From positions 1-55,724 of the forward strand of contig JAUZOQ010000008.1 of the NCBI GenBank assembly GCA_030706385.1: DNA of 55,724 nucleotides. The letters run 5' to 3'. Below, in pieces: positions 25,241 through 35,291 of the stretch (position 1 is the first letter of the stretch; each line of letters opens with the position of its first letter). The DNA is from Bacteroidota bacterium. Lineage in GTDB: Bacteria > Bacteroidota > Ignavibacteria > Palsa-1295. The notes beneath the pieces were generated by a model. It worked only from the letters and a program-made list of their open reading frames with translations, was not told the origin of the DNA and made no database searches. The translations under genes were made by a program, and so were the position numbers.

Positions 25241-27184
25241 CTACTTCACGTAGATAACCTTACGTGTCACTTCGTCACCACCGGATTGAATAAGGAGAAG
25301 GTATTCACCGGGTGAAAGCCTGAGCGAATGTGCATCGAGACTGAAGCTATACTTCTCGCCCATTCCAAGTGAAATCCTCTTCGAGGAAAAGATCTCTTTG
25401 CCGAGCAGATCCCGGACTTCGAGCGAAGCCGGGCCTGCCTGCTTTGCAGTCAGCGTTATCATAGTCGATGAGGAAAAAGGATTTGGAACAACTGAAAGAT
25501 CGAATAGCGGTGAATTGCTCTTGACTCCTCCGCTCGGTTTATCTTTACCGACACCATTCAAGGTGACTTTCAGCACGCTATCGCTCTCGGCTTTCTTCGC
25601 ACTATCCTGATAGTGAATCTCAAGCACTGCCGTGAACGAACGCGGAGCATTTGGAGAAAACTTGACAGGAAAGGCCAGAGAAGAATGTCCCAATACTGTT
25701 GCCGGAGCAGGATTTGGCGAGAGAGAGAAGTTGGCCATATCGGCACCGGTGATCGTCGCGGAAATGACATTGACCAGTGATGATGTCGTATCCCTGAGCG
25801 TCGCAGGAATCGTCACATCATCGGAGCCATCGTCAAAATGTGTTCCAAAATCGAGTATGGGAACATCCATATATGCAGTACCATCCTTATAGGGAGGTGG
25901 TACATATTTATGGATAGCTCCGGCAGTAAGGATCGGCTGGCGCTCCATCTTAAGGGGATCGTTCTGAATAAGAGTGACACCATCGGTCCGAAGATCATAT
26001 ATATAGACGCCCGATTCCGCAGCCGTTGCATAATCATCACCGCGGCAAGTGACAAAAACCACTGAGTCACCTCCCGGAGAGAACATCATGTCTCCCCCGT
26101 TACCATTCGGAGCACCTTCGAAGGGAGTGATCACTTCTTTATCATCATCCGGAGTTAAGGGACTACCCGTTATACCAGTAAAAAAATGAAGTCCATTTGG
26201 CAATCGGCTGCGAAGAATCTTCCGAGCCGGGTTTGCCGTCAGAGCTATTGAACTCCCCGCATTCCACCGGAAACTATACATGGTAAGATCACCCGTTGTA
26301 TTCGGAGCCAATGCTATCTCTGCTGTTGGATTTGGCTGATTCGGAATAACTCTGAACAAGAATCCAAAACACGTATCAATATTGCCGCCCGTGCGGAAAT
26401 TCGGAACGGTCTGGATCTTATCGGCAAGAAATCCGAACGTTCCGACACCGGTAGTCGGAGTCCAGCGGAAAAGCTGGGCACGAGGCTTATCGCTGGTCAT
26501 GCACTGGTCGAAGACAAATGCAAGCATCGTTTTTCCGTCATCGCTGGTTGCGAGATTGGACATGTGATATCCTGCAATTGCCGCAGCATCGGGATTTGCA
26601 TCATGTACATAAACAGAATCCACTACTCCCGACCCGTCAAATTTTCCATGAAAGAACCATTGCTGCCCGCTTCCGGGAGCTGACTTCACCGGCGTCGCAT
26701 ACCATTCGGTTTCATCCGGAGTAAGTACTCCGAGCGGAAGGAATTTCAGAAACGGATCGATCGATTGCGTGCTGGTAATTACCTTAAGAATTTTTGCACC
26801 GCCGAGTGTATACGGAGGTGTGAACGATATAATGCCTCCGGTATTGGTGAAAGGCGAATCGATGCGAGCGATTGCCCAGGCGCTATCGACAGAACCGATA
26901 GGGGTCTTGAATATTGCTTTACCGCCTATCATGAGTGATTTTCCGTCACGAGTCGATGCAAGAACGGAGAGATTCTTCACCGTAACCGTCCGTCCGGCTT
27001 TATCGGTAGCTGTTTGAAATAGCGTATCCGGCCTCTTAGCACCTAAAGTCTTGGCAAGGATAGCCGTCCGCTCGCTATTGGTATATACTACACGGGCGAC
27101 AACCGTATCCTTTTGCGCAAAAGCCTCTTCAGAGGAGAAGAACGCACATAGGATCAGAAGGGAAAAAAATGGAAGTGATTTCAT
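25241..27184 (-). CDS. Secreted propeller-like protein with T9SS sorting domain
   Basis: 647 residues; signal peptide MKSLPFFSLLIL... ending AFAQ. The central 400 residues read as a series of PD40/WD40-type beta blades (DGKSLMIGG, DDGKTMLAF, DDDKEVITPF, GGDSVVFVTC...). Then a choice-of-anchor/ASH-like Ig domain (ATITGADMANFSLSPNPAP ... SSLAFPVKFSP). The last ~85 residues are a Por/T9SS C-terminal sorting domain (VVPNPFSSSTMITL ... DLLGKEIFS ... GEYLLLIQ ... VTRKVIYVK), so it should pass the outer membrane by T9SS and be attached or released at the surface. A -7-like TATTTTTG (27221-27228, minus) with TTTG 23 bases upstream lies before it. Confidence 0.85.
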   Translation of the reverse strand: MKSLPFFSLLILCAFFSSEEAFAQKDTVVARVVYTNSERTAILAKTLGAKRPDTLFQTATDKAGRTVTVKNLSVLASTRDGKSLMIGGKAIFKTPIGSVDSAWAIARIDSPFTNTGGIISFTPPYTLGGAKILKVITSTQSIDPFLKFLPLGVLTPDETEWYATPVKSAPGSGQQWFFHGKFDGSGVVDSVYVHDANPDAAAIAGYHMSNLATSDDGKTMLAFVFDQCMTSDKPRAQLFRWTPTTGVGTFGFLADKIQTVPNFRTGGNIDTCFGFLFRVIPNQPNPTAEIALAPNTTGDLTMYSFRWNAGSSIALTANPARKILRSRLPNGLHFFTGITGSPLTPDDDKEVITPFEGAPNGNGGDMMFSPGGDSVVFVTCRGDDYATAAESGVYIYDLRTDGVTLIQNDPLKMERQPILTAGAIHKYVPPPYKDGTAYMDVPILDFGTHFDDGSDDVTIPATLRDTTSSLVNVISATITGADMANFSLSPNPAPATVLGHSSLAFPVKFSPNAPRSFTAVLEIHYQDSAKKAESDSVLKVTLNGVGKDKPSGGVKSNSPLFDLSVVPNPFSSSTMITLTAKQAGPASLEVRDLLGKEIFSSKRISLGMGEKYSFSLDAHSLRLSPGEYLLLIQSGGDEVTRKVIYVK

Positions 27185-27220
27185 GGTATGCGATTAAAAT
27201 TAAAAAAGACACTTAGCTCA

Positions 27221-27255
27221 CAAAAATAACACATAATGCTTCCCGAAGTTACAAA
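27221..27255 (-). promoter_or_regulatory. Candidate promoter of the 25241-27184 gene
   Basis: On the minus strand TTTG (27252-27255), 23 bases, TATTTTTG (27221-27228). Expected leader about 30 bases. The spacing is longer than the N20 of the two small-RNA promoters. Confidence 0.35.
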
Positions 27256-27324
27256 TGCATGATCGCTGAAGCCTCGGTATCGGATTCTCATGAACCCTGC
27301 TTCTGCTTTTGAGGTTCTCAAACT

Positions 27325-28794
27325 ATGAAACGCGTTATCCTTCTGCTGTGGGTTCTCATGGTACACATCTGTGTTGCGCGTCAGGTCTCTGTATCGTCCT
27401 ACCCTGAAATTCGCGATGCTTGCCAGAATGCGCTTCCCGGAGATACGATCATTATTGCTAAAGGCATCTACACCATTGATGGCAACAATAGGATCATGGT
27501 AACGAATCGGCCCGGGCCGGTACTGGTAATCGGCGAATCCGGAGATCCGAGAGATGTGACGATCAAAGGGTTGGGCATGGATACCGATGCAGTTGAAATG
27601 ATCTTCAATCTCGATAATTCTCCTCGCTGGAAATTCGAGGCCATCACTGCCCGCGACGCCTATTACCACGCTTTTAAGTTTGACGATTCTTCAACGGATT
27701 GCGTCCTGCACAATGTGATCATGCTCGATAATGGCGAATCAGGTGTTAAAGGCACGAGTAACAACATTACGCACCTGTTCCCGGACCGGCTCTTAGTTGA
27801 GCACTGCGTCATTGGCTATTCAAAGCAGATAGGGAGCCTTCATCCCGAAGTTGAAGGCATCGATGGAGTCGGTGTGAATGATTGGATCATTCGGAACAAT
27901 CTTTTTAGGAATATCCAGAAGGGAGCTTTCGATCATGCTGCGTATGCAGTCTTCACCAAAGGCAATTCTGATCGTACCATCATTGACAGGAATCGATTTG
28001 AAGATTGTTTTATCGGCGCATCGTTCGGCGGCGGAGGTACAGATCCACAATTTTTCCGTGGCGGTGATCAGACTTACGAGCATCGTAATGGGATCATAAA
28101 AAATAATGTCATTATCCGTTGCAGTGATGCAGGCATCTATATTAATAAGGGATCGAATTGTAAAATCTTTAACAATACGCTTATCCAGTGCGAATTGACG
28201 ATCCAGCTTCGATACCCGGAATCAACTGGTGAAGTGAAAAATAATCTCGTGCTTTTAGCAGCGGATAATCCTAACGAGCCTATTATCAGACTTCGAGATG
28301 GAGCAGGGCTTCTCGCCGATCTTGCCAACCGTCAGGCTGGTGCGCAGGAATTTGTCGATATTATCGGGAGCTCGGATATGGTCGATGCCGATCTTCGCGA
28401 ACTCTCCCCTTCCATCGATGCCGGAGTCACTGTTCCGGAAGTGCCCGACGATTTTAAAGGGACATTGCGACCGCAAGGCAACGGCTATGATATCGGAGCG
28501 TACGAATACGCGTCGACCGGAGTTGCAGCAAATAAGATCTCTAATGCTGCCTTGTCTGTTGCCTACGAGAACAACCTGGTAGATCCATATCTCGTCGTTG
28601 GAAGTTCGTCGCACATCACAATAACTCTGTTCGATATGCTTGGCAGAGAAAAAGGTACTCTTGCAAACGGAATATTTGAGGAAGGCCGTTATCGGCTTGA
28701 ACTTCCATCGTGGATTAGCCCTGGGGCCTACTTTGCAATACTTGATAGTGACGGGAGACGATCACTCAGCAAGATTGCTTTCACCGGCCGCTAA
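27325..28794 (+). CDS. Secreted right-handed parallel beta-helix protein (polysaccharide-lyase-like) with T9SS domain
   Basis: 489 residues; signal peptide MKRVILLLWVL... ending CVAR, somewhat atypical. The body is a series of beta-helix coils (PGDTIIIAKGIYTI, WIIRNNLFRNI, RTIIDRNRFEDC, GIIKNNVIIRCSDAGIYIN, CKIFNNTLIQC), as in PL6/pectate-lyase-type proteins that act on acidic polysaccharides. The tail DIGAYEY is a common closing motif of such helices. The last ~85 residues form a T9SS-type sorting domain (SHITITLFDMLGREKGTL ... GAYFAIL). No Lys/Arg catalytic pair can be assigned, so substrate is unknown. It converges with the CHAD gene. Confidence 0.8.
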   Translation: MKRVILLLWVLMVHICVARQVSVSSYPEIRDACQNALPGDTIIIAKGIYTIDGNNRIMVTNRPGPVLVIGESGDPRDVTIKGLGMDTDAVEMIFNLDNSPRWKFEAITARDAYYHAFKFDDSSTDCVLHNVIMLDNGESGVKGTSNNITHLFPDRLLVEHCVIGYSKQIGSLHPEVEGIDGVGVNDWIIRNNLFRNIQKGAFDHAAYAVFTKGNSDRTIIDRNRFEDCFIGASFGGGGTDPQFFRGGDQTYEHRNGIIKNNVIIRCSDAGIYINKGSNCKIFNNTLIQCELTIQLRYPESTGEVKNNLVLLAADNPNEPIIRLRDGAGLLADLANRQAGAQEFVDIIGSSDMVDADLRELSPSIDAGVTVPEVPDDFKGTLRPQGNGYDIGAYEYASTGVAANKISNAALSVAYENNLVDPYLVVGSSSHITITLFDMLGREKGTLANGIFEEGRYRLELPSWISPGAYFAILDSDGRRSLSKIAFTGR

Positions 28795-28814
28795 GAATGG
28801 AACAAAATGACAAA

Positions 28815-29561
28815 CTAGAGCTTCTTAATAATTGACCTGCGCATCTTTTTTTCTAATTTTTCCAGACCTTCCCAAATCTCGTGTTGGGCTTCTCCTGCAG
28901 GCTTGATAATTTCTATGACTGAAGTGGCGATTAGATAATCATGCCAGCGTCCGATCCGTTTTTGCAACTCATCAACCTGCGATAGGGTATCTCCGAGGGG
29001 CACAGTTATGCTTCCGCTCGCCTTTGAAATATAGAGATACTCTTTGTAGAGCTTTCGGATCGTATGCAATCGAGTCTTGGAGAGATGCTTGCGGCGTATA
29101 TTCCGAATCTTCGATACTCTTTCCTTAAGAAATTGTTCAGCACTTCTGCTTTTGATTCCAATACTTAATATCTTCTCTATTTCAAGATGGGATTTATTCA
29201 TATCCCGAATACTCTCGCGAACGATCTTCCGAGCGAAAGAGAGATGTGAATTCCGATACCGATCAAGGACTGTGGTGATGTGTTCGCTTTTCCCCTGCCG
29301 CAGCTCTTGACTTTCTTTCAGGCAATCAAGTGTGATATCAATGTCACGAATTCTTCCCGCAGCTTTAAAAACTGATTTTATTGGATCAAAATGCAGATCA
29401 AAATCGAAGTGTTGTTCCACCTCTGAAATGAGTTCGTATAACGCTCGAAGTTTCTTGATGACAACGCGAAGTTCATGAACCGTTTCGGGATCGGACATTC
29501 GGAGAAGGCGCCTGAGAATGCGGCGATACTCCCGATAGATCGTACGATAATATGTAAGCAC
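28815..29561 (-). CDS. CHAD domain protein
   Basis: 248 residues with the CHAD signature VHELRVVIKKLRAL near residues 28-41, two repeated helical bundles and many basic residues (KSR, RKHLSKTRLHTIRKLYK). CHAD domains bind polyphosphate and often sit next to polyphosphate metabolism genes; none is adjacent here. Cytoplasmic, no signal peptide. The start is a GTG (29559-29561); a later ATG (residue 22) would cut the first helix, so the GTG is kept. Converges with the preceding gene, 20 bases between stops, and diverges from the protoporphyrinogen oxidase gene. Confidence 0.85.
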   Translation of the reverse strand: MLTYYRTIYREYRRILRRLLRMSDPETVHELRVVIKKLRALYELISEVEQHFDFDLHFDPIKSVFKAAGRIRDIDITLDCLKESQELRQGKSEHITTVLDRYRNSHLSFARKIVRESIRDMNKSHLEIEKILSIGIKSRSAEQFLKERVSKIRNIRRKHLSKTRLHTIRKLYKEYLYISKASGSITVPLGDTLSQVDELQKRIGRWHDYLIATSVIEIIKPAGEAQHEIWEGLEKLEKKMRRSIIKKL

Positions 29562-29652
29562 TGCGTGTTATCTCTACTCGTTATGCAAGTCCAAAAACAT
29601 TGAATGAATTCCCTGTTTGACTTTTCCAGGCTTCTGCGTGTTCACAACGGCT

Positions 29653-31023
29653 ATGAATTCGATCGGCATAGTCGGAGGTGGGATCACCGGGTTGGTAACG
29701 GCGTATCGTCTTAAACGGGATGAAAAACAAGTTACGCTGTATGAAGCCTCTTCGCGTCCCGGCGGCCCTGTGCAGAGTATTCGCCTTGATGGATATTTGG
29801 CAGAGTTCGGTCCTAACACGCTGCTCGAAACTTCGACTGCAGTTTCCTCGCTCGTACATGATCTCGGACTCGAATCAAGACGACTCTATGCAAGTGATCT
29901 GGCGAAGAACCGATTTATCGTCCGTGGTGGCAAACCGGTTGCACTTCCTTCTTCCCCCCCATCTTTCATAAGATCTCCACTTTTCTCTTTCGGTGCAAAA
30001 TTACGTCTCCTCGGCGAGCCATTTATTGCCAAATTTGCAGAGAGTCGCGAAGAAAGTGTTGCGGATTTTGTCCGCCGCAGATTAGGTAGTCAGTTTCTAG
30101 ACTATGCGATCGATCCGTTCGTTGCCGGAGTGTACGCAGGCGATCCCGAGAAACTATCGGTTTCGCATGCATTCCCCAAACTTCATGCGCTCGAACAGAA
30201 GTATGGATCCTTGATCAAGGGACAAATAAAGGGAAAGAAGGAAAGGCGGAAGCGCGGAGATGTCGCGAAGGATCGTGCCAGGATGTTCAGTTTTGATGAA
30301 GGCCTGCAGGTTCTTATTGATGCATTACAGACTGACATCGGTACTGCGATAAAACTCAATACTTCAGTTACGAAGATCGAGCACTTATCCGAGGGATGGA
30401 AAGTCACCTACATCGATAATGGTATTGAATATATCAATACACACTCTGCCCTCGTTCTGACGATTCCGGCATATCGGCTTGCGGAAATTTTGCAGAAGGT
30501 GGGAGGCATCGATCTCTCCTCTATGAAGGATATCTATTATCCTCCAGTTACCAGTCTGGCACTGGGCTTTAAGCGTGGGCATGTTACTCATCCTCTTGAC
30601 GGATTCGGAATGCTTGTTCCAAGAAAAGAACCCTTTCATATTCTCGGCACGCTTTTTTCCTCTACCCTTTTCCCCGGCAGAGCGCCAAGCGGACATGTGC
30701 TGCTAACCAATTATATTGGTGGATCTCGTTCACCCGGACTCGGAGCTGCTAGCGAAAGTGAGCAGATCGAAGTTGTTCTAAAGGACCTTCATAGCTTGCT
30801 TGGCGTCCATGGCGAACCGGATTACGTCCATCGAGCCTATTTTCCTAAAGCGATCCCGCAGTATGCGCTTGGATATGGAAAATATAAGACCCTTCTTGAT
30901 TCAGTTGAAGCCAAAGCCGTGGGAATATTCTTTGCCGGAAATTATCGCAATGGTATCTCTCTTTCCGATTGTATTACTTCGGCGGAAAATGTTGCTGCAA
31001 AGGTCGCACAACTCCATGCCTAG
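29653..31023 (+). CDS. hemG: Protoporphyrinogen oxidase, HemY type (FAD-dependent)
   Basis: Oxidises (copro)protoporphyrinogen IX in haem synthesis using FAD. 456 residues from the ATG at 29653 (an upstream TTG in frame is not supported); this length fits the oxygen-dependent HemY/PPOX type. The FAD-binding start IGIVGGGITGLVTAYRL is at residues 4-20, followed by the E..SRPGG turn, the LAEFGPNTLLE motif and the C-terminal FAGNYRNGISLSDCITSA that closes the flavin site. Either protoporphyrinogen or coproporphyrinogen could be the substrate; the sequence alone does not decide. No other haem gene is adjacent. Confidence 0.9.
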   Translation: MNSIGIVGGGITGLVTAYRLKRDEKQVTLYEASSRPGGPVQSIRLDGYLAEFGPNTLLETSTAVSSLVHDLGLESRRLYASDLAKNRFIVRGGKPVALPSSPPSFIRSPLFSFGAKLRLLGEPFIAKFAESREESVADFVRRRLGSQFLDYAIDPFVAGVYAGDPEKLSVSHAFPKLHALEQKYGSLIKGQIKGKKERRKRGDVAKDRARMFSFDEGLQVLIDALQTDIGTAIKLNTSVTKIEHLSEGWKVTYIDNGIEYINTHSALVLTIPAYRLAEILQKVGGIDLSSMKDIYYPPVTSLALGFKRGHVTHPLDGFGMLVPRKEPFHILGTLFSSTLFPGRAPSGHVLLTNYIGGSRSPGLGAASESEQIEVVLKDLHSLLGVHGEPDYVHRAYFPKAIPQYALGYGKYKTLLDSVEAKAVGIFFAGNYRNGISLSDCITSAENVAAKVAQLHA

Positions 31024-31050
31024 GCAACTTCTATTGCTTTCCCTCTGATC

Positions 31051-33315
31051 TTAACCTTGCAGAAGATACTGAATCTTCGCAAAGAATTGCCGTTCGCTCG
31101 GCATTAATCGTGAAGGATTGTCTATCGATTGGTAGTTATGCGATGAACCGACGAAGAGGCTTGTGAACGGATTAAGTTGATAAGTAAATAGAGGGTCGAT
31201 CTCGAGTGCGCTTGTGAATTCGTCATACTGAACAATCAGGCGAGCGCTGATCTCTCGTGAAAACTGGTACGAAACCTTCGTTCGATAGATCGCACCGCTA
31301 AAATACGGTGGCCCATCTTTATCGATCGAATCTAATTTCGAAAAACTATATTCCGGCGCAACCGTAAGCGAACCTAAGATCCGAAATGAAGCCGAGACAT
31401 AGACATCCAACTCCCGTGCGATCACCGGTATATCGAGGGCTCGAGCAATGTTATTGCCGTAGGTCACGGAACAACTCAGGTCGGCCCATGAAAGCGGATG
31501 CGATCCGGCCCAACAGTTCACAAGGTTGATGTTGGCGAAGTCAAGGCCATGGAAACGCTCCTTTGAATGCCGATACAGAATATGAAAATTCGTTTGTGCC
31601 GGAAGAGAAAAATCGAGCTCAGGGCGTATGGATATGAATTTTTGTGCGCCTTCGAAATTTCGGCGGAGATCCCCGCCCACACTCATGTCGAATTCCTTCA
31701 GCCACGAGGCCTCTTCAAATGGAAATTTGTAACCTGTCCATGCAGAAAATGCGCGACTGTCATTTTGGAATATAAAACCATTGGCAGCCCTGAATGCAGG
31801 GGATAGTTCATCATAGGCAAGTTCAATGTCCAAGCCGTTAGTGTGTCGTCCAACATAGATATGATCGGCATATCCGGAAAACCGTTCGCCATCAAATTCA
31901 ACAGTGTGCCGTCCTCCGTTAAACAAACCCGAATCGCCATTCTTCATAATGCCTGCTTCCTGCGTGTAACTCATCAAAGCGAGTGCAGCCATTTCTACAT
32001 TCTCGAAAAGATGGAGGCGGCCGTCGAGGCCTGCAACGGTGTTCGAGCCATCGCCTGAAAATGTCCGGTTCGTTACAAGACCTCCGATCTTCGAATTATT
32101 TCCAAACGAATAGGTTGCCCGAGCCATATTTGAGATGCTTCGGCCAACATCGGAAAGGACAATGCTTCGCTCTTCGAGCGGAATAATAACAGGCGAATGC
32201 TCATCCACTGCGCCTAAGTAGGCGACGCTCAGTGCCGCATCCCGGTGTATCGCTTTCGCAGCAATAATCGGAGAGTTGATCGACCGCGTATAGACAGCAC
32301 TGAGATCCATGTTCAATAAATCTGCTCCATCTTGAAAGAACGGACGGTGTTCGGGATAAAAGAGTGCAAACGTCGTATTCGCGCTGATCTGCGCTGCATC
32401 GGATTCGACCTGGCTGAAATCCGGATTCAGGGCAATCTCGACTCCCGTCGCCGTGCCGAGTACATAGCGGGCTCCAAGCGACGGACTAACCTTTACACTA
32501 CTATTAATAAGATGCCCGCCATTGCCGTCCGACTCTGCATTTTGCGAGGCAACAATGGCCGGCAGTAATTCAAAAGAGCCTGCCGGATGAATATTTTCTA
32601 TTCCACTTAAACTTCCGAACTGGCAGAAGGGACATGGTACAAAGAAATTCACCTCTGCCCAGGAATATTTATATAATCGGTCACGCGGAAAACTTCTCCA
32701 GAATGAACAATGGAAATTCTGCACAGCGATATCGGGAAAGCGAAGGCTACGGAACGGTATCTTCATCTCAAGCTGCCAGCCGCTATCAGTGATCTTGCCT
32801 TCGCTTTCGTAGACAAGATCATACGATTCATCTTCAGTCGTCGGAGTCCAAAATAGATCGCCTTGCACTCCGCATGGATTGGCATAGATCTCGAATGCTC
32901 GCGAACCGTCACCGTATGTATCGAGAATTATGCCCATAAAATCATCGCTCCAAATGTGATCGCGAGCCGAATATGAACTTCGTATTTCCTTTGGAGAATG
33001 ATCTTCTGCGATCATCGCAATATAGAGGTAGTCGTTATCGTAGGTGATCTTTGCATAGGTGCATTCCTTTGGCTTCATCCCAGGGACAGGAAAGGAACTG
33101 CAGAAACCGCCTGCGATCTCAGCATTTTGCCAGCCCGCATCGTCGAGATTACCGTCGATTTTGATATCACCGGCACGCCGTTTCACATTCAGTGTGGGTT
33201 TGATATTCGGATGATAGGTGGTATCTGCCGATACGGAAGCTACCTGTGATAGTACGACGCTCCCTTCCAACGATAAGAAAACTAACGCGAGCAAAACCGG
33301 TACCAAACGGTTCAT
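31051..33315 (-). CDS. Outer-membrane protein with CBM9-like domain and DUF5916 barrel
   Basis: The ATG at 33313-33315 is preferred over a GTG nine codons upstream; 754 residues with a signal peptide (MNRLVPVLLALVF...). An N-terminal CBM9/DOMON-like sandwich (IKIDGNLDDAGWQNAEIA ... YLYIAMIAEDHSP ... GWQLEMKIPFRSLRF) leads into the DUF5916 region with alternating beta-hairpin strands (EIALNPDFSQVESDAAQISANTTFALFYPEHRPFFQDGADLL). The last strand ends with hydrophobic residues (RQFFAKIQYLLQG), as expected for a membrane beta-barrel. The family is associated with outer-membrane sugar or hydrolase-like proteins, but the function is not settled. Converges with hemG. Confidence 0.85.
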   Translation of the reverse strand: MNRLVPVLLALVFLSLEGSVVLSQVASVSADTTYHPNIKPTLNVKRRAGDIKIDGNLDDAGWQNAEIAGGFCSSFPVPGMKPKECTYAKITYDNDYLYIAMIAEDHSPKEIRSSYSARDHIWSDDFMGIILDTYGDGSRAFEIYANPCGVQGDLFWTPTTEDESYDLVYESEGKITDSGWQLEMKIPFRSLRFPDIAVQNFHCSFWRSFPRDRLYKYSWAEVNFFVPCPFCQFGSLSGIENIHPAGSFELLPAIVASQNAESDGNGGHLINSSVKVSPSLGARYVLGTATGVEIALNPDFSQVESDAAQISANTTFALFYPEHRPFFQDGADLLNMDLSAVYTRSINSPIIAAKAIHRDAALSVAYLGAVDEHSPVIIPLEERSIVLSDVGRSISNMARATYSFGNNSKIGGLVTNRTFSGDGSNTVAGLDGRLHLFENVEMAALALMSYTQEAGIMKNGDSGLFNGGRHTVEFDGERFSGYADHIYVGRHTNGLDIELAYDELSPAFRAANGFIFQNDSRAFSAWTGYKFPFEEASWLKEFDMSVGGDLRRNFEGAQKFISIRPELDFSLPAQTNFHILYRHSKERFHGLDFANINLVNCWAGSHPLSWADLSCSVTYGNNIARALDIPVIARELDVYVSASFRILGSLTVAPEYSFSKLDSIDKDGPPYFSGAIYRTKVSYQFSREISARLIVQYDEFTSALEIDPLFTYQLNPFTSLFVGSSHNYQSIDNPSRLMPSERQFFAKIQYLLQG

Positions 33316-33453
33316 AATGATGATGATGGGTGAAAACACCCTGAGCTACGGAGTTCGATGCTTAGAAGTTACAGAGAAGGTACCGTTATTCTATTTATCC
33401 CTTGAAAATATATTGACGCAACCGTTTACGTATGCTCGATACCAGATATCAGA

Positions 33454-35094
33454 CTACTCCTTAACGAAGTTCGATCGGTAGACAACCGCTGGGGTGGCGG
33501 TATCCCGAATCTCAATGATGTACGATCCTGAAGGAAAATGAGACACATCGCAACGAAGATCTTCCTCTCCACCGGAAAGAAATATGGATTCTTTCTGGAT
33601 AATCTTACCGAGGACATCAATCCAGCAGAGATCGTATCTTCCGGCATTGAGCGTACCTTCAGAATGGACTGAAATCATTCCGCTTCCACTGGCAGGATTT
33701 GGAAATATGGCAAGACCTGCTGAGGTAGGAGGCGGCATATCACTAACATCGGAGCTTGCGCATAGACTCGTAATTGAATTGGTTAGATCGGTTGCGGTAA
33801 AATTCTCCATATTATCTGTACTTGGAAGTTCTTTCGTGCCGGCAGCACTGATCAATTTCATCTTGTCCTCTGCATCGGCAACGAGGGATGTTTTCCCGCT
33901 ACATGTGCCCATACTTCCGCTGCACTTCACAAGTAGTACGCCGGATCTGCGCGTGCATCCCGGTAGGGTAACAAGACCGGCCATAACAAATCCGTCATCC
34001 GATGTTCGTGCTATCGACTGAGGTTCCGATCTGAATGCAGGAATGTTCAGGATGTTTCCATCCAACGCACTACCATTCTTATCGATGCGCACAATAAACA
34101 TCGTGTCAAAATTCGGAGGAAGATCGGTTATCGAGAAGGACGAACTAAACCGGTATCCCGTCACAATGAGATCACCATTAGTTGCTTCTGTAATAGCACT
34201 CCCTCTGGCATTTTCGAACACTTCGACGGCCTTCCGCCAAAGCAATTTGCCATCTGCATCGAGCTTCGTTACAAACATACCTTCGAAGTTCGACGTATTA
34301 CCCCCTTCGGTAATATCACAAATGGCTGAACCCCCATCCGATGTTGCTGTCATGCAATGATCGGTTATCATGACGGGAAATTGCCCGTAACGAAATGACC
34401 AAAGCACTTGTCCTGTAGGAGCTACTTTCATGACTGCTGCATTCGGAGCCATTCGAATGCTATCGACACTGGTCCGAACAAGAAGAAAATTTCCATCTTG
34501 ACCTTCTATCGCTGTTGAAGATCCATTCTCCCAGTTCAGAATATCTTTTCCGTAAGCGAGATTTTCTGTCGTACTGGATTCTACAACTTTCGCAAAGAAA
34601 ATGTTATTCGTTCTTTCGTCGTTGCCACTAATAAGGAATCCCGCATCCTTTGTTGATACGATCGAAGCCCCTGCTCCATAGTTCACGCCGCCAAGGCTCC
34701 TGGCCCACATCATTTCTCCGAGCGCGTCAAACTTCATTATATAGACTAACTTGGAAATAGTAGCTGATCCCGTTGCTACATATCCGTGATCGGGAGTCTC
34801 TGCGACGGAGGTAAAGTAACCGGTTACTGTGTCTGTCGGATGAGTAGCAAAAAGTAGTGCTTTCGTCCACGTTATTGCGCCGGAAGCATTCAGCTTCATC
34901 AGAAAGGGATGAGAGACTAATCCTGTCGTATCATCATAGAATGCGCCGGCCACGACAAAGCCGCCATCACTTGTTGAAATGATGGCATGAGCCTCGGCTG
35001 AGACTCCAATATCGATCCGTTGTACGAAGGTTTCTTGGGCATGCAGGAGCATATTTGGCAACGCCACGAAGATCGCAAGAAGAATTGATTTCAT
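33454..35094 (-). CDS. Secreted beta-propeller-like protein with T9SS domain
   Basis: The ATG at 35092-35094 gives signal peptide MKSILLAIFVAL... ending LHAQ; about 546 residues. The body has at least six repeats of about 55-60 residues with the pattern TSDGGFVVAG ... LMKLNASGAITWTK (T.D.GY...G ... KFD..G...W), typical of the quinoprotein-like propellers in T9SS cargo proteins. The C-terminal ~85 residues (LAIFPNPASGSGMISV ... IDVLGKIIQKE ... GSYIIEIRD ... YRSNFVKE) are a sorting domain. It lies 138 bases upstream of the DUF5916 gene on the same strand. Confidence 0.82.
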   Translation of the reverse strand: MKSILLAIFVALPNMLLHAQETFVQRIDIGVSAEAHAIISTSDGGFVVAGAFYDDTTGLVSHPFLMKLNASGAITWTKALLFATHPTDTVTGYFTSVAETPDHGYVATGSATISKLVYIMKFDALGEMMWARSLGGVNYGAGASIVSTKDAGFLISGNDERTNNIFFAKVVESSTTENLAYGKDILNWENGSSTAIEGQDGNFLLVRTSVDSIRMAPNAAVMKVAPTGQVLWSFRYGQFPVMITDHCMTATSDGGSAICDITEGGNTSNFEGMFVTKLDADGKLLWRKAVEVFENARGSAITEATNGDLIVTGYRFSSSFSITDLPPNFDTMFIVRIDKNGSALDGNILNIPAFRSEPQSIARTSDDGFVMAGLVTLPGCTRRSGVLLVKCSGSMGTCSGKTSLVADAEDKMKLISAAGTKELPSTDNMENFTATDLTNSITSLCASSDVSDMPPPTSAGLAIFPNPASGSGMISVHSEGTLNAGRYDLCWIDVLGKIIQKESIFLSGGEEDLRCDVSHFPSGSYIIEIRDTATPAVVYRSNFVKE

Positions 35095-35291
35095 GAGATG
35101 GCTAATATATGAGCAATGAATATAGAACACGCACCAACCTTTGCAGTTACAGATGATCTAATTTTTGACCATTCTTAGCCCCCAATCGCACCGGATGCAT
35201 TTCGAGGTTCGATAAAATGATGGCACGCATGCGGGGCCCATCCCGACTATCGCATATATTTGTACCCTACATATTCGATCCAAAACATATT